From Paenibacillus sp. JJ-100 (lineage in GTDB: Bacteria > Bacillota > Bacilli > Paenibacillales > Paenibacillaceae), in NCBI RefSeq assembly GCF_948329825.1, contig NZ_CAOJCM010000009.1:1-64000 (forward strand): a DNA stretch of 64,000 nucleotides, read 5' to 3'. Both the position numbers and the translations under genes were made by a program. The notes beneath the pieces are model-generated. The model was given only the letters and a program-made list of their open reading frames with translations. It did no database searches and had not been told where the DNA came from. Within the stretch, counting starts at the first letter, position 1. The number at the start of each line of letters is the position of its first letter. Below, piece after piece: positions 1-7,897 of the stretch.

Positions 1-1
1 G

Positions 2-118
2 TTTGGTGGCGATGGCGGAGGGGTTCCACACGTACCCATCCCGAACACGACCGTTAAGCCCTCTAGCGCCGATGGTACTTGGACCGCAGGGTCCTGGGAG
101 AGTAGGAAGCCGCCAAGC
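2..118 (+). rRNA. rrf: 5S ribosomal RNA
   Basis: The sequence opens with the typical 5S 5' end (TTTGGTGGCGATGGCG), carries the conserved internal CCCATCCCGAACACG segment, and closes with a complementary GCCGCCAAGC end, about 117 nt in all. It is the last gene of an rRNA operon whose 16S and 23S genes must lie to the left of the window. A strong terminator follows directly. No tRNA gene follows it here. Confidence 0.96.
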
Positions 119-126
119 AAACCAAG

Positions 127-157
127 GCACACTTGATGATATCAGGTGTGTCTTTTT
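127..157 (+). terminator. rRNA operon terminator
   Basis: Stem CACACTTGAT / ATCAGGTGTG (10 positions, one G-T pair) with a 3-nt loop, followed by TTTTT at 153-157. Intrinsic terminator of the rRNA operon. Confidence 0.9.
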
Positions 158-292
158 GCATAGGAGCTTAATTATTATGCTTAATCATTATCAGATAAGA
201 TAAGATGAGATGAGATGTAATTAAAATTAGATCCACGACAAGCATGGCTGGTCACTTCGCTGAGACTTATTTTATACATAAAATAACTGCCC

Positions 293-319
293 TTACAATG
301 CCCTTAGCTGTGATACAAT
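293..319 (+). promoter_or_regulatory. probable extended -10 promoter of dgk-dck
   Basis: TGATACAAT at 311-319 is an extended -10 element (TG, one base, TACAAT). A poor -35-like TTACAA lies at 293-298, 15 bp upstream. The position, 58 bp before dgk, fits. Inference from sequence only. Confidence 0.45.
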
Positions 320-376
320 AGGTGGGGTCTATATAGAAACGGAACACGCATACGTACGAGGAGGAACAGTAACAGA

Positions 377-1000
377 ATGAAATCAGCACCATTTATAGCC
401 GTTGAAGGTCCGATTGGAGCAGGGAAAACAACACTCGCTACAATGCTTTCCCACGAACTAAACCTCCCATTGGTAAAAGAAATTGTTGAGGAGAATCCAT
501 TTTTGGCCTCCTTCTATCAGAATATTGATGAGTGGAGTTTCCAGCTCGAGATGTTTTTTCTCTGTAACCGCTTCAAGCAACTGGAGGACACGGGTGCACA
601 CTTTATTGAGCAAAACAGCCCGGTCGTTTCGGATTACCATATCTATAAAAATATGATTTTTGCTGAACGTACCTTAAAAGGAACAAAGCGGGATAAATAT
701 CGCCAAATCTATCATCTATTAACCGATGACTTGCCAAAACCGAACCTGGTACTTTATATCGAAGCTGAGCTGGATACTTTAATGTATCGGATTAATAAAC
801 GGGGGCGCTCCTTCGAGCAAGACATGGATCCTGCTTATATGGAACAGTTAATAGCAGACTACAAAACAGGCATGGAGTATTTGGCCAATGGCTCGAATCC
901 GCCAGTTATTCTCAAAATTGATGCGGAGAAGCTTGACTTCGTAGAACATCCGGAGCATTTCAGACAAATTGTTAATCAAGTAAAGGAGCTTATCATATGA
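377..1000 (+). CDS. dgk: deoxyguanosine kinase
   Basis: Phosphorylates deoxyguanosine (and related purine deoxynucleosides) to dGMP in cytoplasmic nucleoside salvage. At 207 aa it has the length of Bacillus subtilis Dgk (YaaF) and resembles it throughout: P-loop GPIGAGKT at residues 11-18, the DYHIY segment near residue 88 (the DRS-type catalytic motif of deoxynucleoside kinases), the LTDDLPKPN block, and the arginine-rich lid KRGRSFE near residue 140. GAGGAGGAA lies 10 nt before the ATG. The last 4 nt (ATGA) overlap the start of dck, so the pair is one translationally coupled operon. The gene sits next to an rRNA operon. Substrate preference is taken from the family. Confidence 0.95.
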   Translation: MKSAPFIAVEGPIGAGKTTLATMLSHELNLPLVKEIVEENPFLASFYQNIDEWSFQLEMFFLCNRFKQLEDTGAHFIEQNSPVVSDYHIYKNMIFAERTLKGTKRDKYRQIYHLLTDDLPKPNLVLYIEAELDTLMYRINKRGRSFEQDMDPAYMEQLIADYKTGMEYLANGSNPPVILKIDAEKLDFVEHPEHFRQIVNQVKELII

Positions 1001-1653
1001 ATAACTATGGCATTCCAGCGAATGCATTAATTACGGTAGCAGGTACGGTAGGGGTGGGGAAATCCACACTGACGGCAGCACTGGCTGACCGTTTGAATTT
1101 CAAAACTTCTCTGGAGCAGGTTGACCACAACCCCTATTTGGAAAAATTCTATCATGATTTTGAGAGATGGAGCTTTCATCTGCAAATCTACTTCCTTGCG
1201 GAGCGTTTCAAAGAGCAGAAAAAGATTTTCGAGATGGGTGGCGGTTTTGTTCAGGATCGCTCTATCTATGAAGATACGGGCATCTTTGCACAGATGCATG
1301 CCGATCAGGGAACGATGTCTGCCACCGATTTTGAGACCTATAGTAGCTTGTTTGAAGCGATGGTCATGACGCCTTATTTTCCACACCCGGACGTTCTAAT
1401 CTATCTGGAAGGCAGTTTGCCATCGATTCTGAACCGGATTACGGAACGTGGACGTGAGATGGAGATTCAGACAGACCGCTCGTATTGGGAACATATGCAT
1501 GAGCGCTATTCCGTGTGGATTGACCAGTTTACAGCGTGCCCTGTGCTACGTCTAAACATCGATGAATATGATGTACATGACCCGGCTTCGGTTGATACTA
1601 TTCTGGAGAAAATTGCAACGGTTATCAAACCCTCTAAGGAAGCTCAGGTATAA
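997..1653 (+). CDS. dck: deoxyadenosine/deoxycytidine kinase
   Basis: Phosphorylates deoxyadenosine and deoxycytidine to their monophosphates, complementing Dgk in salvage. 218 aa, close in length and sequence to B. subtilis Dck (YaaG): P-loop GTVGVGKS at residues 16-23, EQVDHNPYLEKFYHDFERWS block, catalytic DRSIYED near residue 87, lid ERGREMEIQ near residue 148. It starts inside the dgk stop (ATGA overlap) and is the last gene before a strong terminator. The two kinases are paralogues, and the tandem arrangement is the one known from Bacillus. Confidence 0.95.
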   Translation: MNNYGIPANALITVAGTVGVGKSTLTAALADRLNFKTSLEQVDHNPYLEKFYHDFERWSFHLQIYFLAERFKEQKKIFEMGGGFVQDRSIYEDTGIFAQMHADQGTMSATDFETYSSLFEAMVMTPYFPHPDVLIYLEGSLPSILNRITERGREMEIQTDRSYWEHMHERYSVWIDQFTACPVLRLNIDEYDVHDPASVDTILEKIATVIKPSKEAQV

Positions 1654-1696
1654 TTTTATATTAATTATTAATGAAATAAAGGTTATTAGAAATAGG

Positions 1697-1738
1697 CACC
1701 TCTTTTACAGTGTTCAGGCTGTAGAAGAGGTGTTTTTT
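1697..1738 (+). terminator. dgk-dck operon terminator
   Basis: A 14-position stem (CACCTCTTTTACAG with CTGTAGAAGAGGTG, one G-T wobble), 8-nt loop, then TTTTTT at 1733-1738. Confidence 0.92.
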
Positions 1739-1908
1739 AATGGTGAAATTGTATTAAAAATGAGGATATGGTAATGAGGTAGGCGCAATTGTCTGTATTT
1801 TAGTATTAAAATATAGAAAGTTGTTGAAATTTGAAGTTTTTTGTGGTTCGATAGGAGAGGTGAATTCTGGAAATATAGTATAAGGATGACTCAGGAGGGA
1901 AAGACATC

Positions 1909-2415
1909 GTGGAAGAAAAGCAAGGGATTAAAATCGGGATGCCGATCATCGGGGGTTTGATTGCTGCCATACTGGGAGGTGTGGTATGGGCTACCGTTGC
2001 AGCTATGACGGAGTATGAGGTTGGACTAATTGCGATACTGGTTGGCGTGCTGTGCGGGTACGCTGTCGTGTTGTTCTCGAACAAACAAATTGCAACTGTG
2101 CACAAGATAATTGCTATTATTTTTTCGCTAGTGGGCATTTTGCTCGGTAAATACTTGACGGTGGTTTATTTTACATCGGAATTGCTTACGGATGCCAGTG
2201 TGCTGAAACTGGTGTTTGATGGAGAAATGATTAGTGCTTTTATTGAAACCATCCAGGAGTATTTTAGTGAACCTACAGATCTGTTGTTCATCGGTTTAGC
2301 TGTCCTGTCTGCTTGGCAAATTCCAGGGCGGATGGCAAAAACGAGCATGGCCTCAGAAGCACCTACCTCGGAGCAAGCATCTAATCAAGCATCGGATCAA
2401 ACCCCAAAAGCATAA
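1909..2415 (+). CDS. hypothetical four-helix membrane protein
   Basis: 168 aa, family not recognised. The GTG start at 1909 is preceded by AGGAGGG at 1892-1898. After a short charged N terminus there are three closely spaced hydrophobic segments (about residues 8-30, 36-55 and 62-85) and a fourth near residue 125 (FIGLAVLSAWQIPG). The C-terminal tail is low in complexity, rich in Ser, Gln and Ala (EQASNQASDQ), and probably cytosolic. It appears monocistronic: the dck terminator lies upstream and a bidirectional terminator lies 190 bp downstream. No catalytic motif is visible, so no function is proposed. Confidence 0.75.
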   Translation: MEEKQGIKIGMPIIGGLIAAILGGVVWATVAAMTEYEVGLIAILVGVLCGYAVVLFSNKQIATVHKIIAIIFSLVGILLGKYLTVVYFTSELLTDASVLKLVFDGEMISAFIETIQEYFSEPTDLLFIGLAVLSAWQIPGRMAKTSMASEAPTSEQASNQASDQTPKA

Positions 2416-2604
2416 GATCTGGTCAATGGTGCAGAATGCGATGCGTCCGTAGTAAAACAGGAATATGAATGCTACAGAGTATAGCTGCAAAAGGAAAGCA
2501 AAGAGCAAAACATAATTAGAATAGAATTAGGGATCAGGGCGAATTTCGGAGTGGACATCGACAACCAGGATGATTCACATTGCGGCCGGAGTACGCTAAG
2601 ATCC

Positions 2605-2639
2605 AAAAGGACGTAACGCCTTAGGCGTTACGTCCTTTT
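2605..2639. terminator. bidirectional terminator between convergent genes
   Basis: Perfect 16-bp inverted repeat AAAAGGACGTAACGCC / GGCGTTACGTCCTTTT with a 3-nt loop. The arms supply a T run on both strands. It ends one base before the stop codon of the leftward MerR gene and so serves both neighbours. Confidence 0.92.
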
Positions 2640-2640
2640 G

Positions 2641-3384
2641 TTATTGGTGCTGGTCAGCATATACAGCCATGGCATTACACATGAATTGTGCCAGACCCTC
2701 ACCAAATTGGTCTATATTCCGTGTGAAACGTTCATCTTCTACATACATCTGACCAAGTACTTTGAAGGCTTCTGGAGAATAGCTTCCAATTTGGTTCAGA
2801 TACAGGTACCATTGTTTCATCTCGGCCTGTACTTCTGCAGACTCAGGTGCAGTGTGGCGAAGTGCTGCCAAACGTCTGAAGATGTCGTTCATCTGCTCAG
2901 ACAGCTCTTTTTGTTTATCCGCAGGTTGATGAACTGTTTTGCGGTTTGCCTCATCGATGGCATGGTCACCCCAGCGTTGACGAGCTTCCTGTTCGTACGG
3001 ATTATCACTAAAATTAAAGCCTTGGAATTGTTCTTTAGCAGTCATTTGAATTTCTCCTCTCAGGTGTAATACGGTTTTATCGATCGTTGCGATGATTTGA
3101 TCCAGACGCTGGCGTTTTTCCAGCAAAATGAGCTTATGCATATGCAGTGCTTCCTCTGCATCAAAGGCGGGGTCATCTATAATATTTTTGATTTCTTTTA
3201 GCGAAAAACCAAGCTCTTTGAAAAACAGGATCTGCTGTAATCGTTCCAGATTGGCATCGGAATACATTCGATATCCGGCAGCGGTAGTCTCATCCGGGAC
3301 AAGCAACCCGATCTCGTCATAGTGATGCAGTGTGCGCACACTGATGGATACAAGTTCGGAGACTTCTTTTACTTTCATGGCCAT
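2641..3384 (-). CDS. MerR family regulator with TipAS effector domain
   Basis: Transcription activator of the Mta/TipAL type, 247 aa. Residues 3-70 form the MerR winged-helix domain (VKEVSELVSISVRTLHHYDE, then GYRMYSDANLERLQQI). A coiled-coil dimerisation helix follows to about residue 115. The C-terminal part, about 120-240, resembles the TipAS/antibiotic-recognition fold (NPYEQEARQRWGDHAI). Such proteins bind hydrophobic antibiotics or small drugs and usually activate efflux or their own gene. The start is fixed by AAGGAGGT 6 nt upstream. Its own promoter has the distinctive 19-bp spacer, which strongly implies autoregulation. No efflux gene adjoins it, so the target regulon is unknown. Confidence 0.9.
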   Translation of the reverse strand: MAMKVKEVSELVSISVRTLHHYDEIGLLVPDETTAAGYRMYSDANLERLQQILFFKELGFSLKEIKNIIDDPAFDAEEALHMHKLILLEKRQRLDQIIATIDKTVLHLRGEIQMTAKEQFQGFNFSDNPYEQEARQRWGDHAIDEANRKTVHQPADKQKELSEQMNDIFRRLAALRHTAPESAEVQAEMKQWYLYLNQIGSYSPEAFKVLGQMYVEDERFTRNIDQFGEGLAQFMCNAMAVYADQHQ

Positions 3385-3407
3385 AAGTAAACCTCCTTAC
3401 AACATGA

Positions 3408-3438
3408 ATTGTACAATGTCACGTTACGTGAGAGTCAA
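3408..3438 (-). promoter_or_regulatory. MerR-type promoter with 19-bp spacer and operator
   Basis: On the minus strand TTGACT (3438-3433) and TACAAT (3413-3408) are separated by exactly 19 bp (3414-3432). Centred in that spacer is the perfect dyad TCACGT-T-ACGTGA at 3419-3431. An overlong spacer carrying the operator is the known hallmark of promoters that MerR proteins activate by DNA distortion. The leader to the regulator's ATG would be only about 15-20 nt. Confidence 0.88.
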
Positions 3439-3733
3439 CATGTTCATTGTATTATCTTTTAAATCCAGAAAAGATACCAGAAGCTCCGACAATTACATGT
3501 GATGCTTAACAAGCTGAAGTACATAGAACGTGTCCAAGATTTTGGATGGAGTATAGATGTAACAAAAGAGGCTAGTGCAGACAGGAAATAGGAGATAGGG
3601 AGTTGTTAGCCCCGATGGAGCTAAGGAGTTTCGTCTATATGGAAGTGTGAAGTTGACTTTAAAAGATCACATCAGAACTTGACGTTGAAAACTTACGTTG
3701 GCAGTTGACGAGAAGGAAATTGAATTGCATAAA

Positions 3734-3766
3734 GAAGGCTGCAGAAACCGCTGGTCTGCAGCCTTC
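3734..3766 (-). terminator. terminator of the thiMDE operon
   Basis: Perfect 11-bp stem GAAGGCTGCAG / CTGCAGCCTTC with an 11-nt loop; on the minus strand it is followed by TTTATG. It lies 23 nt after the thiE stop. Between here and the MerR promoter (about 3440-3733) I see no gene and no clear signal. Confidence 0.75.
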
Positions 3767-3788
3767 TCTTGATCTGCGGGGAGCGCGG

Positions 3789-4454
3789 CTATGCCTGCTC
3801 CCTGTTCAGGATCGCAGCGAGCTGTGCCGCCGCTGCGCGTACATCGGCCGCACCTGCGATGGCGGAGATGACGGCTACGCCGTCGGCTCCAGCCGCCATC
3901 ACAGCGGCCACGGTATCGGGCGTAATGCCGCCGATACCGACTACCGGAACTGCGATGCCTGCGGCGCGCAGTTCCGCAACTCCAGCGGGGCCCAGCACAG
4001 CGTGGGCATCCGCTTTGGAGCGCGTCGGATACATGGGTCCGACGCCAAGATAGTCTGCGCCCGCCTGCACGGCACGGCGGGCTTCCAGGGCGGAGTGGGC
4101 GGATACGCCAAGCATCCGCCCTTCTCCAATGCGGGCGCGTACCAGCGCCGCGTCCGCATCGTCTTGGCCGACGTGTACACCGTCGGCCTCTACCTCCACA
4201 GCCAGCTCCACATCATCGTTCACGATGAACGGTATCCCGTGCTGGCTGCACACCTCGCGAAGCCGCAACGCAAGCGCTGTGCGGGCTTCGCCTGTCAGAG
4301 CGCCAGTTCCCTTCTCACGGAACTGGAATAGCGTAATGCCGCCAGCAATGGCTTGGCGCAGCACCTCCACAGGGTCACGCGTCGTATTGACGCTACCCAT
4401 GACTAAATATAATTGCAGAGCGCGACGCACCGTCTCCACATCCCATACGTGCAT
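3789..4454 (-). CDS. thiE: thiamine phosphate synthase
   Basis: Joins hydroxymethylpyrimidine diphosphate and thiazole phosphate to give thiamine phosphate. 221 aa TIM barrel with family motifs in order: FQFREKG (pyrophosphate binding), NDDVELA, DGVHVGQDD, LGVSAHS, the YLGVGPMYPTRSKADA block, and VVGIGGI (phosphate loop). It is the last gene of thiM-thiD-thiE, its ATG overlapping the thiD stop. The gene is markedly more GC- and alanine-rich than its neighbours (long GCC/GCG-dense stretches between about 3790 and 4340), which produces long spurious ORFs on the other strand. This could reflect codon drift or separate ancestry; no frameshift or lost motif is seen. Regulated with the operon by the TPP riboswitch. 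Confidence 0.95.
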   Translation of the reverse strand: MHVWDVETVRRALQLYLVMGSVNTTRDPVEVLRQAIAGGITLFQFREKGTGALTGEARTALALRLREVCSQHGIPFIVNDDVELAVEVEADGVHVGQDDADAALVRARIGEGRMLGVSAHSALEARRAVQAGADYLGVGPMYPTRSKADAHAVLGPAGVAELRAAGIAVPVVGIGGITPDTVAAVMAAGADGVAVISAIAGAADVRAAAAQLAAILNREQA

Positions 4455-5266
4455 CAGCGTTCACCCCGCTGTCTCCGCTGATACGCAAAGTGATTCGTTG
4501 GTCCATGCCCGGCCCCGAATCCCAGCTCATCTTCAATGGCTGCCTGAATGAATGCTCGCGCGGTCGTAACGGCAGCTAGTACAGGAGAACCCTTCGCCAG
4601 TTCGGCCGTAATCGCAGCAGAGAACGTGCACCCGGTTCCGTGTGTATGACGTGTAACGACACGGAGGTTCTCAAGATAATGAAAGGTTTTCCCGTCATAC
4701 ATGACATCGACAACCATACCGCTGTCCACATCATGTCCTCCCTTAACTAAGGCATATGCTGTACCCATCTGCACCAATTGCTTCGCAGCTTCCTCTCGCT
4801 CGCTCAGGTTCCGAATAGACATCCCGGTGAGTAGTTCAGCTTCGGGAATGTTGGGCGTAGTAATCAGGGCATGGGGCAGCAACTCCTGAACAAGTGCCTG
4901 CACAGCCTCTTGCTGAAGGAGAGGTGCACCGCCTTTGGCAACCATAACAGGATCAATCACGAGATTGGTCCAGCCGTACTGCTGCCATTTTGTTGCGACA
5001 AGACGAATAATCTCGGCATTATACAGCATGCCCGTCTTGACCGCACACGGCTGAAAGTCAACGCCCGTAGAATCGAGCTGCTGGACGATACCATCGTAAC
5101 TGATGGGGTAAACGCCTTGAACACCCGTTGTGTTCTGTGCAGCGATCGCTGTAATTACTGTCATTCCGTATACGCCAAGCTCCTGAAAGGTTTTGAGATC
5201 AGCCTGAATTCCGGCACCGCCGCCGTTATCAGACCCGGCAATCGTTAATGCTTGTACAATAGTCAT
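4454..5266 (-). CDS. thiD: hydroxymethylpyrimidine/phosphomethylpyrimidine kinase
   Basis: Phosphorylates HMP and then HMP-P to HMP-PP, the pyrimidine substrate of ThiE. 270 aa ribokinase-fold protein with the N-terminal AGSDNGGGAGIQADLKT loop at residues 11-27, the AVKTGML segment, VIDPVMVAKGG, ALVKGGHD, and the C-terminal anion-hole motif HGTGCTFSAAI near residue 210. Its ATG overlaps the thiM stop (ATGA), with GGAGGT 5 nt upstream, so translation is coupled. The second gene of the TPP-controlled thiamine salvage operon. Confidence 0.95.
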   Translation of the reverse strand: MTIVQALTIAGSDNGGGAGIQADLKTFQELGVYGMTVITAIAAQNTTGVQGVYPISYDGIVQQLDSTGVDFQPCAVKTGMLYNAEIIRLVATKWQQYGWTNLVIDPVMVAKGGAPLLQQEAVQALVQELLPHALITTPNIPEAELLTGMSIRNLSEREEAAKQLVQMGTAYALVKGGHDVDSGMVVDVMYDGKTFHYLENLRVVTRHTHGTGCTFSAAITAELAKGSPVLAAVTTARAFIQAAIEDELGFGAGHGPTNHFAYQRRQRGER

Positions 5267-6075
5267 CGTACACCTCCACGAATTTCATGAATTTGTGCAT
5301 GCTGCAAAAGGTGTGCGGGTGTCACCTGTGCTAATTGATTTAATAATTCAATCTGGAAGCTGCCAGGCCCCTGATGACCTGTTCGTGCTGCAGCTTGTTC
5401 AGCGGCGACCCCGTAGAAAGCTACTGCCTCGGCTACACAGCGCAATAAATCGTCATCCTGATCTGCAATCGCAGCAAAAGCACCAATGACTGAGCTTAAA
5501 AGACAGCCAGCGCCAGTTACTTGGGTGAGCATGGGATGTCCGTTGTTTGCAAGGAACGTACGAAGTCCGTCTGTAATGATATCGTTTTGGCCGGTAATGA
5601 CGACAATACAATTCAGTTGCTTCGCTGCCCGCTCTGCAATGTCGATCCGGTCACCCTCGCCAGCTCCTGCGTCCACACCTTTGATCGTCCAAGGTACACC
5701 AATGACATGGGCAACTTCGGCAATATTGCCGCGTAATACCGTGAGATGAAGCTCGCGAACCAGCATCTGGGCCGTATCCGTGCGATATGTCGTGGCTCCT
5801 GCGCCAACAGGATCAAGTACGACAGGCACATGATGAGCATTGGCGGATTGTCCTGCCAGACGTATAGATTGAACAACCCTTTCATCCAAAGTACCGATGT
5901 TCAGGACGACTGCTCCCGCTATGCGGGCTACGTCAGCAACTTCTTCATGGGCGTAGGCCATAAACGGTGAGGCACCAAGAGCCAGCAGACCATTCGCTGT
6001 AAAGGGTGCAACGACAAGATTCGTAATATTATGAACCAAAGGATTCCGCGTACGTACACGTTCAAGATAAGACAT
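5263..6075 (-). CDS. thiM: hydroxyethylthiazole kinase
   Basis: Phosphorylates 5-(2-hydroxyethyl)-4-methylthiazole for thiamine salvage. About 270 aa ribokinase-like fold with family blocks PLVHNITN near the N terminus, LALGASPFMA, LDPVGAGAT (substrate and Mg binding), VITGQND, and the catalytic GAGC loop VTGAGCLLSS near residue 194. The start at 6075 is preferred because AAGGAGG at 6084-6090 sits 8 nt upstream; an in-frame ATG at 6081 lies only 2 nt from it. First gene of the operon, 260 bp downstream of the TPP aptamer. No thiC or thiG is present here, so this cluster is a salvage route. Confidence 0.95.
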   Translation of the reverse strand: MSYLERVRTRNPLVHNITNLVVAPFTANGLLALGASPFMAYAHEEVADVARIAGAVVLNIGTLDERVVQSIRLAGQSANAHHVPVVLDPVGAGATTYRTDTAQMLVRELHLTVLRGNIAEVAHVIGVPWTIKGVDAGAGEGDRIDIAERAAKQLNCIVVITGQNDIITDGLRTFLANNGHPMLTQVTGAGCLLSSVIGAFAAIADQDDDLLRCVAEAVAFYGVAAEQAAARTGHQGPGSFQIELLNQLAQVTPAHLLQHAQIHEIRGGVR

Positions 6076-6228
6076 CTTCATTACCTCCTTGATCTAGTTA
6101 CTCGGGATATGAGAGACAAACGTACAAAGTGAGCCATGTTCTAATCCAGACAATCCATAGGGCGAGAATCAGCAAGCAGAAGTGCATATTGGATTACAGC
6201 CTACGCATCGACAATAATCACCAAATAT

Positions 6229-6267
6229 AAAAAAGCCCTACCCATTTCCGGAGAAATGAGCAGAGCT
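6229..6267 (-). terminator. riboswitch-linked terminator upstream of thiM
   Basis: On the minus strand a 15-position stem with several G-T pairs (AGCTCTGCTCATTTC against GAAATGGGTAGGGCT), 3-nt loop, then TTTTTT. It lies between the TPP aptamer and thiM, as expected for transcriptional attenuation when TPP is bound. A second stem of about 8 bp (GGTTTCCCC with GGGGAACC) lies between aptamer and terminator near 6287-6315 and may belong to the switching structure. Confidence 0.85.
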
Positions 6268-6334
6268 ATAGGTTAAACATTGAAGTGGTTCCCCATGTTA
6301 GATAGAGGGGAAACCTACTATTCATAAAAGCCGC

Positions 6335-6420
6335 TCCACTTCCCTCCGCTGGTATGATCCAGATCAGGTTCAAAGGGTCCGAATGTACGATTCGTCTCAG
6401 CCGCAAGGCTCCCCCAGTGC
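6335..6420 (-). promoter_or_regulatory. TPP riboswitch (THI element)
   Basis: The minus strand carries the conserved thi-box order: ACTGGGGGAGC, CTGAGA, a variable P3 hairpin, ACCCTT, GAACCTGATCTGG, then ATACCAGCGGAGGGAAGT. The ends CACT/AGTG close helix P1. It stands upstream of thiM-thiD-thiE and is followed by an intrinsic terminator, so high TPP should shut the operon off. Family knowledge plus direct sequence match. Confidence 0.96.
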
Positions 6421-6652
6421 AAATGTTAAATTATGAAGTTATGTCCCCAGCATATATCACATCCTGCTCCTATGTAAAGAGTGCTGGCATTTACGTCTTG
6501 AAACTGGAGTGGAGATGTACTGGATCTTCTATTGATCCGCTATTCCGATTTACCTTAGCTCACTAACCCGATATAATGGAGAATGGCTCATATGGCCGTA
6601 CTACGAATGAGGGCAGGACAGTTGTTCCTCCCGGCAGAATGGGGACCCTGAG

Positions 6653-7534
6653 TTGAAAACGTTCAAGAAAGTATATATTGAGATCACCAGTATCTGTAAT
6701 CTGGCATGCAGCTTTTGTCCACAAACGAAGCGCGCCAAAGGATTTATCGACCCTGAAGTTTTTAATCATATATTGGATCAAATTAAACCGCATACCAAAC
6801 ATATTTATCTGCATGTGAAAGGGGAGCCATTGCTTCATCCGAAAATTGACCTGTTGCTGGATATGGCCCATGCCAAAGGTTTTAAAGTAAACATTACGAC
6901 GAATGGCACATTATTACCTAAAACGCAGCATAAATTATTAGGTAAACCTGCTCTGAGACAGATGAATTTCTCGCTACACAGCTTCGACGGACATGAAGGT
7001 TCTACGGATCGTGAGGGCTATCTGGGCAACATTTTGTCTTTTGTTCGTGAAGCCGTGAAACATAATGTTATTGTTTCATTCCGACTATGGAACCTTACCC
7101 AGGATAATTTTACGAATGCTCAGATGAACCGAAATCGAGAGACACTTGAGGTGCTGGAGCGAGAATTTAATCTGGATTTTAAGATTGAAGAAAAGGTCGT
7201 TCCGGGTAGTGGCGTAAAAATTGCACCCAATGTATACCTGAATCAGGATCATGAATTCCAGTGGCCAAGTCTGGATGCACCTGAAGATGATGGCAAAGGC
7301 TTCTGTCATGCGTTGCGTAATCAAGCCGCTGTACTGGTGGATGGAACCGTCGTTCCATGCTGCCTGGATGGAGAAGGTGTAATCAACCTTGGTAATATCC
7401 ATGAGAAATCTTTTTCTGAAATTGTGGATGGGGAGCGGGCGAACAATCTGGTCTATGGTTTTTCTAAACGAGAAGCTGTAGAGGAACTGTGCCGGAAGTG
7501 TGGATACCGTCAGCGGTTCGGAGCCGGAGCTTAA
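6653..7534 (+). CDS. radical SAM/SPASM domain protein
   Basis: 293 aa. The radical SAM cluster motif is C15-N-L-A-C19-S-F-C22 (CX3CX2C), followed by the GEP motif (KGEPLLHP) and a partial TIM barrel. The C-terminal third has the extra cysteines of a SPASM/twitch auxiliary cluster: a cysteine in GFCHALRN, the pair in VVPCCLDGEG, and CRKCGY near the end. Such enzymes modify peptides or small metabolites using S-adenosylmethionine. No precursor peptide or partner enzyme is visible nearby, so the substrate is unknown. The TTG at 6653 is the only start near the motif, with a modest GGGGAC upstream; confidence in the exact start is moderate. Monocistronic, with a candidate terminator at 7760-7788. 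Confidence 0.88.
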   Translation: MKTFKKVYIEITSICNLACSFCPQTKRAKGFIDPEVFNHILDQIKPHTKHIYLHVKGEPLLHPKIDLLLDMAHAKGFKVNITTNGTLLPKTQHKLLGKPALRQMNFSLHSFDGHEGSTDREGYLGNILSFVREAVKHNVIVSFRLWNLTQDNFTNAQMNRNRETLEVLEREFNLDFKIEEKVVPGSGVKIAPNVYLNQDHEFQWPSLDAPEDDGKGFCHALRNQAAVLVDGTVVPCCLDGEGVINLGNIHEKSFSEIVDGERANNLVYGFSKREAVEELCRKCGYRQRFGAGA

Positions 7535-7759
7535 GGCTTGCTTCAGGAAGAAGCATACAGTAAACATGCATATTCGAGGGTACATCATTATCCAGGACAA
7601 AGTATAGCCCAGATGCCCAGTGTTACAAACAATGTATGGGATACTAGAGAGATAAAAACAGCATATCGCCAGTTAATATCGGTATAACTCAACAAAACCA
7701 TATGTGATAACGGTCAAAGCATCATCTGATTTGATGCTAAATAATGTAAATCTGATCTA

Positions 7760-7788
7760 AAGATTATTCCTGTAATCTTCTTTTTTTT
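7760..7788 (+). terminator. terminator in the gap after the radical SAM gene
   Basis: AAGATTA / TAATCTT stem (7 bp) with a 6-nt loop, then a run of 8 T at 7781-7788. The 363-bp gap 7535-7897 holds nothing else that I can support apart from the pectate lyase ribosome binding site. Confidence 0.7.
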
Positions 7789-7897
7789 GTAGGATAAGGT
7801 CAGGTCCCGGGTAGTGATGAACTTCTTCACTTCTTCGGTTCCGTGAGACAAGCCTGTGGCTTGCAGACGAATCCATTCATATTAAGGGAGGATGTTG

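Noticed and set aside
3..203. 66-residue ORF on the plus strand
   Set aside because: It lies over the 5S rRNA gene and its terminator, so it is not coding.
3705..4331. 208-residue plus-strand ORF
   Set aside because: It is an antisense shadow of thiE caused by that gene's high GC; it includes the operon terminator and matches no family.
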